DNA from: Erythrobacter sp. HI0063
GTDB lineage: Bacteria > Pseudomonadota > Alphaproteobacteria > Sphingomonadales > Sphingomonadaceae
DNA: 43,430 nt
NCBI RefSeq assembly: GCF_001635685.1
Contig: NZ_LWFF01000066.1
Coordinates: 1-43,430 of the forward strand
Reading direction: 5' to 3'
Below, piece by piece: positions 26,304 to 34,955 of this stretch. Every line of letters starts with the position of its first letter. The stretch's first letter is position 1. Made by a program: the position numbers and the translations under genes. Under the pieces are notes generated by a model that was not told the origin of the DNA, did no database searches, and worked only from the letters and a program-made list of their open reading frames with translations.

Positions 26304-26759
26304 TTATGCCTGGTCGGCCTTTTTCAAAAGGGCCGAACGTTCGCAGCGACAAACAACTTCGTCGCGCTGGTTGATCGCCTCGTGCAGGAAGGTGACGATC
26401 CCGGTTTCGGGCCGCGATTTGCTTGGCCGCAAACCGATCACCTCGCTCGTGGCATGGAGCGTGTCGCCGATGAAGACGGGCTTGGGCATGACCAGCTTGT
26501 CGTAGCCCAGATTGGCCACCAGCGTCCCCAGCGTGGTGTCGCCGACGCTCAGGCCCACCATCAGCGCGAAGGTGTAGGTGCCGTTGACGAGGATCTGTCC
26601 GAACTCGCTCTCCTTGGCCGCTTCCGCATCGAGGTGGAGCGGCTGGGGATTGTGCGTCATGGTGGTGAAAAACAGATTGTCCGTTTCCGTCACCGTGCGG
26701 CGGATCTCGTGCTCGATCCGGTCGCCGACTTCCCATTCGTCGAAATGACGGCCCGCCAT
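26304..26759 (-). CDS. MaoC family acyl-CoA dehydratase
   Basis: The 151-residue protein has the hot-dog fold pattern of MaoC dehydratases: FDEWEVGD near the start, then the active-site DN and HNPQPLHLDAEAAKESEFGQILVNGT. These enzymes hydrate trans-2-enoyl-CoA or related acids. The start overlaps the stop of the upstream aldehyde dehydrogenase as TGATG, so both form one operon with ExoD. The substrate is not clear. Confidence 0.88.
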   Translation of the reverse strand: MAGRHFDEWEVGDRIEHEIRRTVTETDNLFFTTMTHNPQPLHLDAEAAKESEFGQILVNGTYTFALMVGLSVGDTTLGTLVANLGYDKLVMPKPVFIGDTLHATSEVIGLRPSKSRPETGIVTFLHEAINQRDEVVCRCERSALLKKADQA

Positions 26760-28177
26760 CAGCTGTGCCCCATCACGGCTTTGACTTCGAGGAAGTCATG
26801 GAAGCCGAATTCGCCCCATTCGCGGCCATTGCCGGACTTCTTGTAACCGCCGAACGCCGCGTTCATGTCGTAACCGCCATTGATCGCGACGCGCCCGGCG
26901 CGGATGCGCTTGGCGAGGCTGCGGGCGGTTTCGATATCCTCGCCCGTGATCGCGCTGGCGAGGCCGTATTCGGTGTCGTTGGCGATGCGAATCGCGTCGT
27001 CGTAATCCTCGTAGCCCAGGATGGTCAGCACGGGTCCGAAGATTTCCTCGCGCGCAATCGTCATGTCGTTGGTGACGTCGGCAAAGACGGTGGGCTTGAC
27101 GTAATGGCCGGTTTCGAGGCCCTCGGGCTTGCCCGGCCCGCCCGCGACCAGCGTCGCGCCTTCCTCGATACCCTTTTCAATCAGGCCCTGAATCTTGTCC
27201 CATTGCTGGCGGCTGACCACCGGGCCGATCGCGGCATTGCCCTTGGGGTCGCCGGGGATCACACCCTCGGCGGCTTCCTTGGCGGCGGCTTTCGCCTCTT
27301 CCATCCGGGCGTGCGGCACCAGCATGCGGCTGGGCGCGGTGCAGGTCTGGCCCGAATTGCCCATCATGGCGGTGGTCCCGCGCATCACGGACTTGGTGAA
27401 GGCGCTGTCGTCGAGGACGATATTGGGGCTCTTGCCGCCCAATTCCTGCGCCACGCGCTTGACCGTGTCGGCGGCGTTCTTGGCGATGAGGACACCGGCG
27501 CGGGTCGATCCGGTGAAGCTGACCATATCGATATCGGGATGGCCGCTGATCGCCTCGCCCACGCCCGGCCCGTCACCATTGACGAGGTTGAAGACGCCCG
27601 CCGGAATGCCGGCCGCATCCATGATCTCGGCGAAGATATAAGCGTTGAAGGGCGCGATCTCGCTGGGCTTCAAGATCATCGTGTTGCCCGTCGCCAGCGC
27701 GGGGAAGACCTTGCAGGCGATCTGGTTCAGCGGCCAGTTCCAGGGCGTGATCATGCCCACGACGCCGATCGGCTCCCAGACATGGAGAGTCGGCCCGTCC
27801 TGGCGTTCGAATTCGAAGCGTTCGAGGATCTCGATCGCAGTCGCACAGTGCCCGGCGAGCAGGCCGACATGCGGCCCGTTGGCGAGGGACATCGGCGCGC
27901 CCATCTCGTCGCTGACGGCGGTCGCGAGTTCTTCCTTGCGGTTCTCGATCTCGGCCTGGATGGCGCGCAGCAGCGTCAGGCGTTCCTCGCGGCTGGTCTG
28001 GCTGAAGCTTTCGAAAGCGCGGCGCGCGGCTTTCACCGCCTTGTCGACATCGGCCTTGGTGCCGAAGCTGACATGGCCGATCGTCTCTTCGGTGGCCGGG
28101 TTCTCGACCGGGCGGGTATCCTCGCTCACAGGGTCGACCCACTGGCCGTCGATGTAGAATTTGGTGCAGTCGCGCAT
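26759..28177 (-). CDS. NAD(P)-dependent aldehyde dehydrogenase
   Basis: The 472-residue protein is an ALDH superfamily member. Landmarks are the cofactor motif TPWNWPLNQI, SFTGSTRAG, the catalytic Glu in ELGGKSPNIVL, and the Cys nucleophile in GQTCTAPSRM. It oxidises an aldehyde to the acid with NAD+ or NADP+. The substrate cannot be told; the pairing with a MaoC dehydratase and the neighbouring flavin reductase and isomerase suggests acyl or aromatic degradation. It is divergent from the flavin reductase gene. Confidence 0.92.
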   Translation of the reverse strand: MRDCTKFYIDGQWVDPVSEDTRPVENPATEETIGHVSFGTKADVDKAVKAARRAFESFSQTSREERLTLLRAIQAEIENRKEELATAVSDEMGAPMSLANGPHVGLLAGHCATAIEILERFEFERQDGPTLHVWEPIGVVGMITPWNWPLNQIACKVFPALATGNTMILKPSEIAPFNAYIFAEIMDAAGIPAGVFNLVNGDGPGVGEAISGHPDIDMVSFTGSTRAGVLIAKNAADTVKRVAQELGGKSPNIVLDDSAFTKSVMRGTTAMMGNSGQTCTAPSRMLVPHARMEEAKAAAKEAAEGVIPGDPKGNAAIGPVVSRQQWDKIQGLIEKGIEEGATLVAGGPGKPEGLETGHYVKPTVFADVTNDMTIAREEIFGPVLTILGYEDYDDAIRIANDTEYGLASAITGEDIETARSLAKRIRAGRVAINGGYDMNAAFGGYKKSGNGREWGEFGFHDFLEVKAVMGHS

Positions 28178-28294
28178 GGTCTATCTCCTCTTGCGAGGGA
28201 CAGGTAGCGATGCGGGACCGGCGCTGCAATGAGGGCGCCCCTCATGCGCAAGCGGGCTTGCCAATCGGCCCGCAAATCCCCACCGGGTGGCGCG

Positions 28295-28939
28295 ATGCAG
28301 CCCGCCGAGCCATCCGATCCCGCAACCCTGCGCCGCGCCTTTCGCGATGCGCTGGGCTCGTTCGCGACCGGCGTGACTATCGCGACCACGCTGGCTGAGG
28401 ACGACGCGCCGGTGGGCGTTACGGCGAGCAGCTTCAATTCGGTCAGCCTCGACCCGCCGCTGGTGCTGTGGTCGCTGGCCAAATCCGCCCAATCGCGCGA
28501 GGCGTTCACGAAGAGCGGTCACTTCGCAATCCACGTCCTCGCCGCCAGCCAGCAGGACCTGTCGGATCGCTTCGCCCGCTCCGGCGCGGACAAGTTCGCG
28601 GGGCTCGATTGGGCAGCGGGCGAGCTGGGATCGCCGCTCTTCGCCGATTTCGCCGCCCGCTTCGAATGCCGGACCCGGCACGAATACGAAGGCGGCGATC
28701 ATGTCATTCTGGTGGGCGAAGTCGTCGCTTTCGAAGCGCATGACGTCCCGCCGCTGCTGTTTCATGCCGGGGCCTATGCGCGCCGCCGCTTCCAGGCGCG
28801 CGATGCGGCGCAGGATATTTTGAACGAGGTGATCGCGGTCGAACACGCGCTGGAAAAGGTCGCGCGTGGCGATCTGCCGTCCGGGCGCATGGAGGAAATG
28901 CGCGCACTGATGCGGCGGATCGTCGATCTTTCGAACTGA
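28295..28939 (+). CDS. Flavin reductase family protein
   Basis: This 214-residue protein has the flavin reductase-like FMN-binding pattern: RDALGSFATGVTIATT, VGVTASSFNSVSLDPPLVLW, FAIHVLAASQQDLSDRFA, and HVILVGEVVAF. Such enzymes reduce FMN or FAD with NAD(P)H for a partner monooxygenase. A C-terminal extension of about 50 residues forms a helical part. I chose ATG 28295; an ATG at 28229 would add a basic, poorly conserved leader. No monooxygenase gene is in the window. Confidence 0.87.
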   Translation: MQPAEPSDPATLRRAFRDALGSFATGVTIATTLAEDDAPVGVTASSFNSVSLDPPLVLWSLAKSAQSREAFTKSGHFAIHVLAASQQDLSDRFARSGADKFAGLDWAAGELGSPLFADFAARFECRTRHEYEGGDHVILVGEVVAFEAHDVPPLLFHAGAYARRRFQARDAAQDILNEVIAVEHALEKVARGDLPSGRMEEMRALMRRIVDLSN

Positions 28940-29005
28940 TCCCTTGCGTGGCCGGACCGCGACGATAGGTTGCGGCCTGAAACGGTTCGAGCGGGAGAGA
29001 ACAGG

Positions 29006-29788
29006 ATGAGCTTCGAATTGATTACGACAGCGCGCGAAGGCGACGTGCTGACGATCACCTTGAACCGGCCCGATCGGCTCAACGCCTGCCCGCCCGACAT
29101 GGCGGACGAGATCTTCGCCGCCATCCGCGATTTGGACGGCGCGCGCGCGGTGTTGATCACCGGGGCAGGCCGAGCCTTCTGTTCGGGCGCGGATCTAGCC
29201 GCGCGGGGCGAGCGATCGTTGGGCGGCGGCGAAGGCGCTTTCACCGCGCTCGGCCACCATTACAATCCGATGGTCATGGCGCTCGCCAGCCTGCCCGTGC
29301 CCGTGATCGCAGCCGTCAACGGCCCGGCGGCGGGCATCGGCTGTTCGATCGCTCTGGCGGCCGATTTCGTGGTCGCCGGATCGAGCGCCTATTTCCTCCA
29401 GGCCTTCGTCAATATCGGCCTCGTGCCCGATGGCGGGGCGAGCTGGATGCTGCCGCGCCTTGTCGGCAAGGCGCAGGCCACGCGGATGATGATGCTGGGC
29501 GAAAAGATTCCTGCCGAAGAGGCCGAGCGGATCGGCCTCATCTACAAGAGCGTCGCCGACGATGCCCTGATGGACGAGGCGAAGGCGCTGGCAGCGAAGC
29601 TCGCGGGCGGGCCGACGGTCGCGCTCGGTGAAATGAAACAGACGATCCGCCGCGGGCTCGAAGGCGATTTCGCCACCACGCTCCAATACGAAGCCGAAGC
29701 GCAGCGCGTGGCGGGCAATTCCAAGGATGCGATGGAAGGCGGCATGGCCTTCCTCCAGAAGCGCAAGCCAGAGTTCAAGGGGGCGTAA
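29006..29788 (+). CDS. Enoyl-CoA hydratase/isomerase family protein, PaaG-like
   Basis: The 260-residue crotonase-fold protein has the CoA-binding oxyanion hole in AFCSGADL and NGPAAGIGCSIALAAD. The two catalytic Glu of enoyl-CoA hydratases are replaced (GCS and QAF), while GLVPDGGASWMLPR has the Asp of PaaG-type isomerases. The C-terminal part, including the AKLAGGP...LGEMKQTI and GMAFLQKRKPEF stretches, also matches PaaG, which isomerises the ring-epoxide of phenylacetyl-CoA. Without paa genes nearby the substrate remains open. GGGAGAG precedes the ATG at 29006. Confidence 0.85.
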   Translation: MSFELITTAREGDVLTITLNRPDRLNACPPDMADEIFAAIRDLDGARAVLITGAGRAFCSGADLAARGERSLGGGEGAFTALGHHYNPMVMALASLPVPVIAAVNGPAAGIGCSIALAADFVVAGSSAYFLQAFVNIGLVPDGGASWMLPRLVGKAQATRMMMLGEKIPAEEAERIGLIYKSVADDALMDEAKALAAKLAGGPTVALGEMKQTIRRGLEGDFATTLQYEAEAQRVAGNSKDAMEGGMAFLQKRKPEFKGA

Positions 29789-29820
29789 CGGCGTCCGCTC
29801 AGCCCCCTACCCCCCAAATC

Positions 29821-29897
29821 GTTATGCCAGCGAAAGCTGGCATCTCTCGCGGCCCGGCGCTCCGTCGGAACGAGACCCCAGCTTTCGCTGGGATGAC
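29821..29897. repeat. Inverted pair of 26-base palindromic repeats
   Basis: Two 26-base units at 29821-29846 and 29872-29897 face each other. Each has its own hairpin with a CCAGC-GAAA-GCTGG core. The units differ at four positions, and one pair of differences (positions 6 and 21) preserves base pairing. They lie between convergent genes and resemble REP-type intergenic palindromes; they may also act as a terminator. Confidence 0.75.
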
Positions 29898-29922
29898 GCT
29901 CTTCAGTCCCGCGCAGCTTCGA

Positions 29923-31347
29923 TCACACCACCGCGTCGCGCTTGACCGTGATGACCTGCGGATAGGTGAATTCCTTCAACCCATCGATCCCGTATTCCGC
30001 GCCGAAGCCCGACTGCTTGTGCCCGCCGAAGGGCGCAAAGGGCGACAGGTGCATGAATTCGTTGATCCACACCGTGCCGGTTTCGAGCTGTTCGGCGATT
30101 TCGACCGCCGCATCGGTGTCCTTCGACCAGATCGCGCCCGCCAGACCGTATTCGGACGCATTGGCGCGCGCGATCGCTTCATCCACGGTCGAAAACTTCA
30201 TCAGCGGCATGACCGGGCCGAACTGTTCCTCGGCGACGATCCGCGCGTCTTCCGGCGGATTGTCGAGGATGGTGATCGGCACGTAATAGCCGGTGCCCGA
30301 AGGATCGGTGTCTCCGCCCGTCAGGAAGTTGTAGCCATTATCCTTGGCATCCTGAATCAATTCGCAGACCCGCTCGAACTGTTTCCTGTTCTGGATCGGC
30401 CCGACTCCGGTGCCCTGCTGCGATCCGTCACCCACAGTCACGCCCTTGGCATAGTCCGCAATGGCCTTCGACAGATCGTCGTAGATGTCTTCGTGGATGT
30501 AGATCCGCTTGGCCGCGATGCAGACCTGGCCGGCATTGGAAAAGCTCGACCAGAACAGCTGCTCGGCCACCTTCTCGACATCGGCATCGGGGAGGACGAT
30601 CGAGGCGTCGTTGCCGCCCAGTTCCAGCGTGATGCGCTTCAGATCGCGCGCCGCGCCTTCCATGATCTTCTTCCCCGTCGCGGTCGATCCGGTGAAGGTG
30701 ATCTTGTCGATGCCGGGATGCTCGGTGATGAGCGGGCCGAGGCTGTCTTCGCCGGTGATGATGTTGACCGCGCCCTTGGGCACCACATCCTTGATCAGTT
30801 CGGCGATGCGCAAAGTCGTCAGCGGCGTGAAGGGCGAAGGTTTGAGCACGATGGTGCAGCCCGCCACCAGAGCGGGCACGATCTTCTGAATCGCCATCAT
30901 GATCGGGAAATTCCACGGCACGATCCCGCCGACCACGCCCACCGGCACGCGGCGGGTGCGCGACAGACGCGTATCGTCGTCCTGATTGACGACATCGTCC
31001 AGCGTCAGGCCCGACTGCGCCTTGGCAAGTCCCGCCGCGCCGTAAATCTCCTGCTGCGCCTGCGCATGCGGCTTGCCCTGCTCGCTGGTGAGCAGGCGGA
31101 ACAGTTCGTCCGCATTGTCCTTGATCGCCGCCGCGATGCTCAGAACGACTTTCTGGCGCTCTTCCGGCGTCGTCTTGCGCCAGCTCTTGAAAGCGGCGCG
31201 CGCCGCATCGACCGCGCGGTCGAGCTCATCCTTTCCGCAGGCGGGAACCTTGGCGATGACCTCTTCCGTCGCCGGGTTGAGCACGTCGATCGTCGCTTCG
31301 CTCGTCACCATCTCGCCGTCGATCAGATTGGCGTAGGTCTTGGTCAT
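29923..31347 (-). CDS. NAD-dependent succinate-semialdehyde-type aldehyde dehydrogenase
   Basis: The 474-residue ALDH has VPWNFPIMMAIQKI (cofactor), TFTGSTATGKKI, catalytic Glu in LELGGNDASIVL and the Cys in NAGQVCIAAKRIY. GGND with AGQVC is common in the succinate/phenylacetaldehyde and betaine-like ALDH groups; the exact substrate cannot be decided. The ATG at 31347 has AGGAGAG upstream. It is a single gene, convergent with the isomerase gene and divergent from the CaCA antiporter gene. Confidence 0.92.
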   Translation of the reverse strand: MTKTYANLIDGEMVTSEATIDVLNPATEEVIAKVPACGKDELDRAVDAARAAFKSWRKTTPEERQKVVLSIAAAIKDNADELFRLLTSEQGKPHAQAQQEIYGAAGLAKAQSGLTLDDVVNQDDDTRLSRTRRVPVGVVGGIVPWNFPIMMAIQKIVPALVAGCTIVLKPSPFTPLTTLRIAELIKDVVPKGAVNIITGEDSLGPLITEHPGIDKITFTGSTATGKKIMEGAARDLKRITLELGGNDASIVLPDADVEKVAEQLFWSSFSNAGQVCIAAKRIYIHEDIYDDLSKAIADYAKGVTVGDGSQQGTGVGPIQNRKQFERVCELIQDAKDNGYNFLTGGDTDPSGTGYYVPITILDNPPEDARIVAEEQFGPVMPLMKFSTVDEAIARANASEYGLAGAIWSKDTDAAVEIAEQLETGTVWINEFMHLSPFAPFGGHKQSGFGAEYGIDGLKEFTYPQVITVKRDAVV

Positions 31348-31520
31348 ATCTCTCTCCTGTCGGGTCGTTCTTTTCGCAAGATTAGGGCATTCGAGGCTTG
31401 GATGCCAGCGCGTGTCCGCAGTCTGGCGCAGCGCGCATCGAGAGGCTAGGAGCGACGAACGCGGCCGGAACAGCGGTTCGGACGCGGCACCCGGTTCAAT
31501 CGTTCTCATAGGCTTGCACC

Positions 31521-32471
31521 ATGGCATTCGCCCTCTTCCTCGTTGTGATCGGCCTTGCCGCTCTGGTGTTCGGCGGCGAGCTGCTGGTGCGCGGTTCGGT
31601 CCTGCTGGCGGTCAAGGCGCGGCTGTCCTCGCTCGCGATCGGCGTGGTCGTGGTCGGCTTCGGTACGTCGATGCCCGAACTGGCGACCAGCGTGGAAGCG
31701 GTGCTGGCGGATTCGCCGCAACTCGCCTGGGGCAATATCGTGGGCTCCAACATCGCCAACACGCTGATGATCCTCGGCGGCGCGGCGCTGGTCTCGCCAT
31801 TCGTATTGGACGGCAAGGGCGCGCTGCGCGATCCGCTGGTGGGCGCGGTGGCGGCCCTGCTGCTTCTGGGCGCGACCCTGTTCGCCTGGGCCGGGACACT
31901 GCTCGGCGCAGGCATGCTGGTGGCGCTGGCGATCTATCTCGTCGTCGCGCTGAAATCGGAACGCACCGCACCCGTCGATCCCGAATTCGATCCCGAAAGC
32001 GCCGACCTGACCCCGACGGGCTGGACCAAGCCGTCCCTGCTGACGATCGCCGGGCTCGCCATCCTGATCGCCGGGGGCCAGGCGCTGGTCAGCGGTTCGA
32101 TCGACCTGGCGCGCCTTTTCGGCCTCAGCGAAACGGTGATCGGATTGACCGTGGTCGCCATTGGCACGTCGCTGCCCGAACTGGTCGCTTCCGTCCTCGC
32201 CGCGCGCAAGGGAGAGAGCGAGCTGGCTTTCGGCAATGTCGCGGGCTCCAACCTCTATAACATCCTGTTCATCGGCGGCGCGACCATGGTGCTCGCGCCG
32301 GAACCGATCACGCGCGAAATGCTGCCGCTCGATCTGGGCGTGATGACCGGAGCCGCGCTGCTCCTGCTCGTGCTCGCCTGGGCGGCTAAGCGGGTGACCC
32401 GGTGGATGGGCGCGTTGATGGTGCTATCCTATGCGGCCTATCTCGCAACGCTGGTGGTGCTTGCCTCATGA
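31521..32471 (+). CDS. CaCA family calcium/sodium antiporter (YrbG-like)
   Basis: The 316-residue inner-membrane protein has about ten hydrophobic spans and the two alpha repeats of the family: GTSMPELATS with GSNIANTLMILG, and GTSLPELVAS with GSNLYNILFIGG. These exchange Na+ or H+ for Ca2+. It is the first gene of a three-gene plus-strand operon; its stop overlaps the next start as ATGA. The ATG at 31521 sits after a short AT-rich stretch of the divergent promoter region. Confidence 0.93.
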   Translation: MAFALFLVVIGLAALVFGGELLVRGSVLLAVKARLSSLAIGVVVVGFGTSMPELATSVEAVLADSPQLAWGNIVGSNIANTLMILGGAALVSPFVLDGKGALRDPLVGAVAALLLLGATLFAWAGTLLGAGMLVALAIYLVVALKSERTAPVDPEFDPESADLTPTGWTKPSLLTIAGLAILIAGGQALVSGSIDLARLFGLSETVIGLTVVAIGTSLPELVASVLAARKGESELAFGNVAGSNLYNILFIGGATMVLAPEPITREMLPLDLGVMTGAALLLLVLAWAAKRVTRWMGALMVLSYAAYLATLVVLAS

Positions 32472-32911
32472 CCTTCCCCGGATTTCCTGATGCCGCCCCG
32501 CTCGACGGGTTTCTCGGCGGCCTGATGATCGGCCTCGCCGCAGCGATCATGCTGCTCGGCCTTGGGCGCATCGCGGGCGTGTCGGGCCTTGCGAGCCGGG
32601 CGATGCTGATCGAACGCGGCGGCGCGCCCTGGCCTGTCGCGATCCTGTTCGTGGCTGGGCTGGTGCTCGGCGCGATCCTGTTCGGCGCGGCGGAACCGAT
32701 CGAGGCGGTGTTCCCGCCGCATTGGGGCTGGCTCGTCGCGGGTGGATTGTTCGTGGGGTACGGCACGCGGCTGGGATCGGGCTGCACCAGCGGGCATGGC
32801 GTGTGCGGGATGAGCCGATTGAGCCCGCGATCGCTGGTCGCGACGGGAGTGTTCATGGCGAGCGGGATCGCGACCGTCGCGCTGGTGAATGCACTGGGAT
32901 ATGGCTGGTGA
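32468..32911 (+). CDS. YeeE/YedE family transporter, first half
   Basis: The 147-residue membrane protein has four hydrophobic spans and the family motif GYGTRLGSGCTSGHGVCGMS (20 residues). YeeE/YedE (TsuA) proteins import thiosulfate or related sulfur compounds through conserved Cys residues. In many Proteobacteria the protein is split into two genes, and here the second half follows at once. Coupling to the CaCA gene is by ATGA overlap. Confidence 0.9.
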   Translation: MTFPGFPDAAPLDGFLGGLMIGLAAAIMLLGLGRIAGVSGLASRAMLIERGGAPWPVAILFVAGLVLGAILFGAAEPIEAVFPPHWGWLVAGGLFVGYGTRLGSGCTSGHGVCGMSRLSPRSLVATGVFMASGIATVALVNALGYGW

Positions 32912-33321
32912 TGATGCGGGCGTTTCTGGCGCTCGTTTCGGGAGCGATCTTCGGCGCAGGGTTGGCATTGTCAGGCATGATGAATCCGGCGCGGGTGCGC
33001 GGCTTTCTCGACCTGTTCGGGGATTGGGACCCGACGCTTGCCTTCGTCATGGGCGGCGCGATGCTGGTCATGGCCGTCGCCTGGATAGTCCAGCGGCGGA
33101 TGGCCGCACCAGCGGCTGGATCCGACTTTCACTTGCCCGGCACGGCCCTCGTCGATGCCCGCCTGATCGGAGGCGCGGTGCTGTTCGGGATCGGCTGGGG
33201 TCTGGCGGGCCTGTGCCCCGGCCCTGCGATCGCTTCGCTCGGCACCGCCCTCGCCCCCGCTGCGATCTTCGTGGCCGCGATGCTGGCGGGGATGGGGCTG
33301 TTCAAGCTGACCGATCGCTGA
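32911..33321 (+). CDS. YeeE/YedE family transporter, second half
   Basis: This 136-residue membrane protein has the pattern ALSGMMNPARVRGFLDLFGDW and the second Cys motif GLAGLCPGPAIASL. It pairs with the preceding protein to form one transporter of the YeeE/YedE type. The start overlaps the upstream stop as TGATG; a second ATG follows directly. Confidence 0.9.
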   Translation: MMRAFLALVSGAIFGAGLALSGMMNPARVRGFLDLFGDWDPTLAFVMGGAMLVMAVAWIVQRRMAAPAAGSDFHLPGTALVDARLIGGAVLFGIGWGLAGLCPGPAIASLGTALAPAAIFVAAMLAGMGLFKLTDR

Positions 33322-33393
33322 GTCGCTCGGGCGCAAGTCCCTGACCTCGAACAGTTTCGGGGAACGCGATGGGCCGCCATCCATTCGATTGCC

Positions 33394-34119
33394 ATGGATA
33401 TAGAACGCGAACAACGCCGCTTCCGCACCGCCAAGCCTTCACGCCTCGGGCGCGGGATCGAGCGGCTGACCCACCCCTTCGGCAAGGCGATCGCCAGCGT
33501 CATTCCCAAACGCGCGGTCGAGGCCGTGCTGCAAGGGTTGGACCGCGCGGTCGGTATGCCGCAGCTCGTCCGCTTCAATCACGACCCGAGCGATCTCACC
33601 GCCGCCCATGAAGCCGCCAAGAGCGTCGCGCGCACTGCCCGCACCATCAGCGCCAGCACCGGCGCGGCGGCGGGCCTCGGCGGCGCGCTGTCGATGAGCG
33701 CGGATATCCCCGCCACCATCGGCATCGCCTTGCGCACGATCCGCGATACCGGCCGCGCTTACGGATATGACGGCGAAGGTCCGGCGGAAAAGCTGTTCCG
33801 CCTCCAGATCCTCGAACTCGCGGCATTGGACGATCCCGAAGAGCGGACCACCAGCATCGCCGATCTCGAAGCGGCGATCGGGCCGGACGGCAACCTCGTC
33901 GATGCCGAACACGAACAGATCGTGCCGATGGTCGACCAGGCGGTGGAACGCATCTCGCGCGCCATCGCCTTCGCCAGCTTCCGCAGCCGGGCGGGCATGA
34001 TTGTGCCCGTGGTCGGATCGGTCGTGGGCGGGATCGTCAATTCCTCGTTCCAGAACGATGTCGGCAAGGCCGCGCGCTTCGCGTTCCAGGCCCGTCGCCT
34101 GAAAACGGAAACGGTCTGA
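33394..34119 (+). CDS. EcsC family protein
   Basis: This 241-residue protein contains the EcsC pattern: a basic N terminus, AAGLGGALSMSADIPATIGIALRTI, then FRLQILELAAL, and VPVVGSVVGGIVNSSFQNDVG. Two weak hydrophobic patches may associate with membrane. EcsC is the third gene of the Bacillus ecs locus, of unknown function. It ends 2 bases from the stop of the convergent permease gene. Confidence 0.88.
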   Translation: MDIEREQRRFRTAKPSRLGRGIERLTHPFGKAIASVIPKRAVEAVLQGLDRAVGMPQLVRFNHDPSDLTAAHEAAKSVARTARTISASTGAAAGLGGALSMSADIPATIGIALRTIRDTGRAYGYDGEGPAEKLFRLQILELAALDDPEERTTSIADLEAAIGPDGNLVDAEHEQIVPMVDQAVERISRAIAFASFRSRAGMIVPVVGSVVGGIVNSSFQNDVGKAARFAFQARRLKTETV

Positions 34120-34121
34120 CC

Positions 34122-34955
34122 CTAGGGCGAAGCCGCTGACGCCGTGCGCGACGCTCGCATGGTTTGAGCGACGAATGCGGCAATAAAGATCGCGGTCAGC
34201 AGCAGGACGATGGTGGGCGCAGGCGCGCTGTCGAGGAAAAAGCTGAGCCACACGCCCAGGATCGTCGCCCCGACTGCCACGACCACCGCGATCGGCAGCA
34301 TACGGGCGAATCTGTCGGTCACCAGAAAGGCGATCGCCCCCGGTGCGATCAGCATGGCGATGGTCAGAATGATGCCGGTGGCCCGCAAGGCACCGACGAT
34401 GGTCAGCGCGAGGATGCACAACAGGCCGTAATGCAGCCAGCGGGTTCGCAAGCCGATGGCGCGCGCCTGCTGCGGATCGAAGGCGTGGAGAAGCAGGTCG
34501 CGCCATTTCGCGAGCAGCGCGCCGCACACGACGAACGCGATGGCCCCCGTCTCGATCATCTCGCTATCGCTCACGCCCAGCATATTGCCGAACAGGATAT
34601 GATCAAGATGCACGTCGGTCTCGATCTTGGTCATCAGCACGATGCCGAGCCCGAACATGCCGGAAAAGACCACGCCGAGCAGCGTATCTTCCTTGATCCG
34701 GCTGTTTTCCTTCAGATAGCCGACGCCCAGCGCGCAGCTCATCCCCGCCGCGAACGCCCCGATCGCGAGTGGCAGCCCCGCGACATAGGCCAGCACGATG
34801 CCGGGCAGGACCGCGTGGCTGACCGCATCGCCCATCAGAGACCAGCCCTTCAGCACCAGAAAACAGGATAGCAGCGCCGACGGTACCGCGACGCAGACGC
34901 CGATAACGAAAGCCTGCTGCATGAATCCGAAGGCGAAGGGGGCGAGCGGGTCCAT
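34122..34955 (-). CDS. Metal ABC transporter permease (second)
   Basis: The 277-residue permease has eight or nine spans and the family pattern CFLVLKGWSLMGDAVSHAVLPGI near the N terminus and GIILTIAMLIAPGAIAFLVTDRF. It belongs to the ZnuB/MntB/SitD group (Mn, Fe or Zn import). The start overlaps the stop of the first permease as TGATG. It is the last gene of the long minus-strand operon and ends close to the convergent EcsC gene with no clear terminator. Confidence 0.93.
   Translation of the reverse strand: MDPLAPFAFGFMQQAFVIGVCVAVPSALLSCFLVLKGWSLMGDAVSHAVLPGIVLAYVAGLPLAIGAFAAGMSCALGVGYLKENSRIKEDTLLGVVFSGMFGLGIVLMTKIETDVHLDHILFGNMLGVSDSEMIETGAIAFVVCGALLAKWRDLLLHAFDPQQARAIGLRTRWLHYGLLCILALTIVGALRATGIILTIAMLIAPGAIAFLVTDRFARMLPIAVVVAVGATILGVWLSFFLDSAPAPTIVLLLTAIFIAAFVAQTMRASRTASAASP

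Noticed and set aside
26765-28207. A 480-codon plus-strand frame
   Set aside because: It mirrors the aldehyde dehydrogenase on the other strand, which has all catalytic motifs.
29824-31449. A 541-codon plus-strand frame
   Set aside because: It is antisense to the second aldehyde dehydrogenase and has no recognisable motif.
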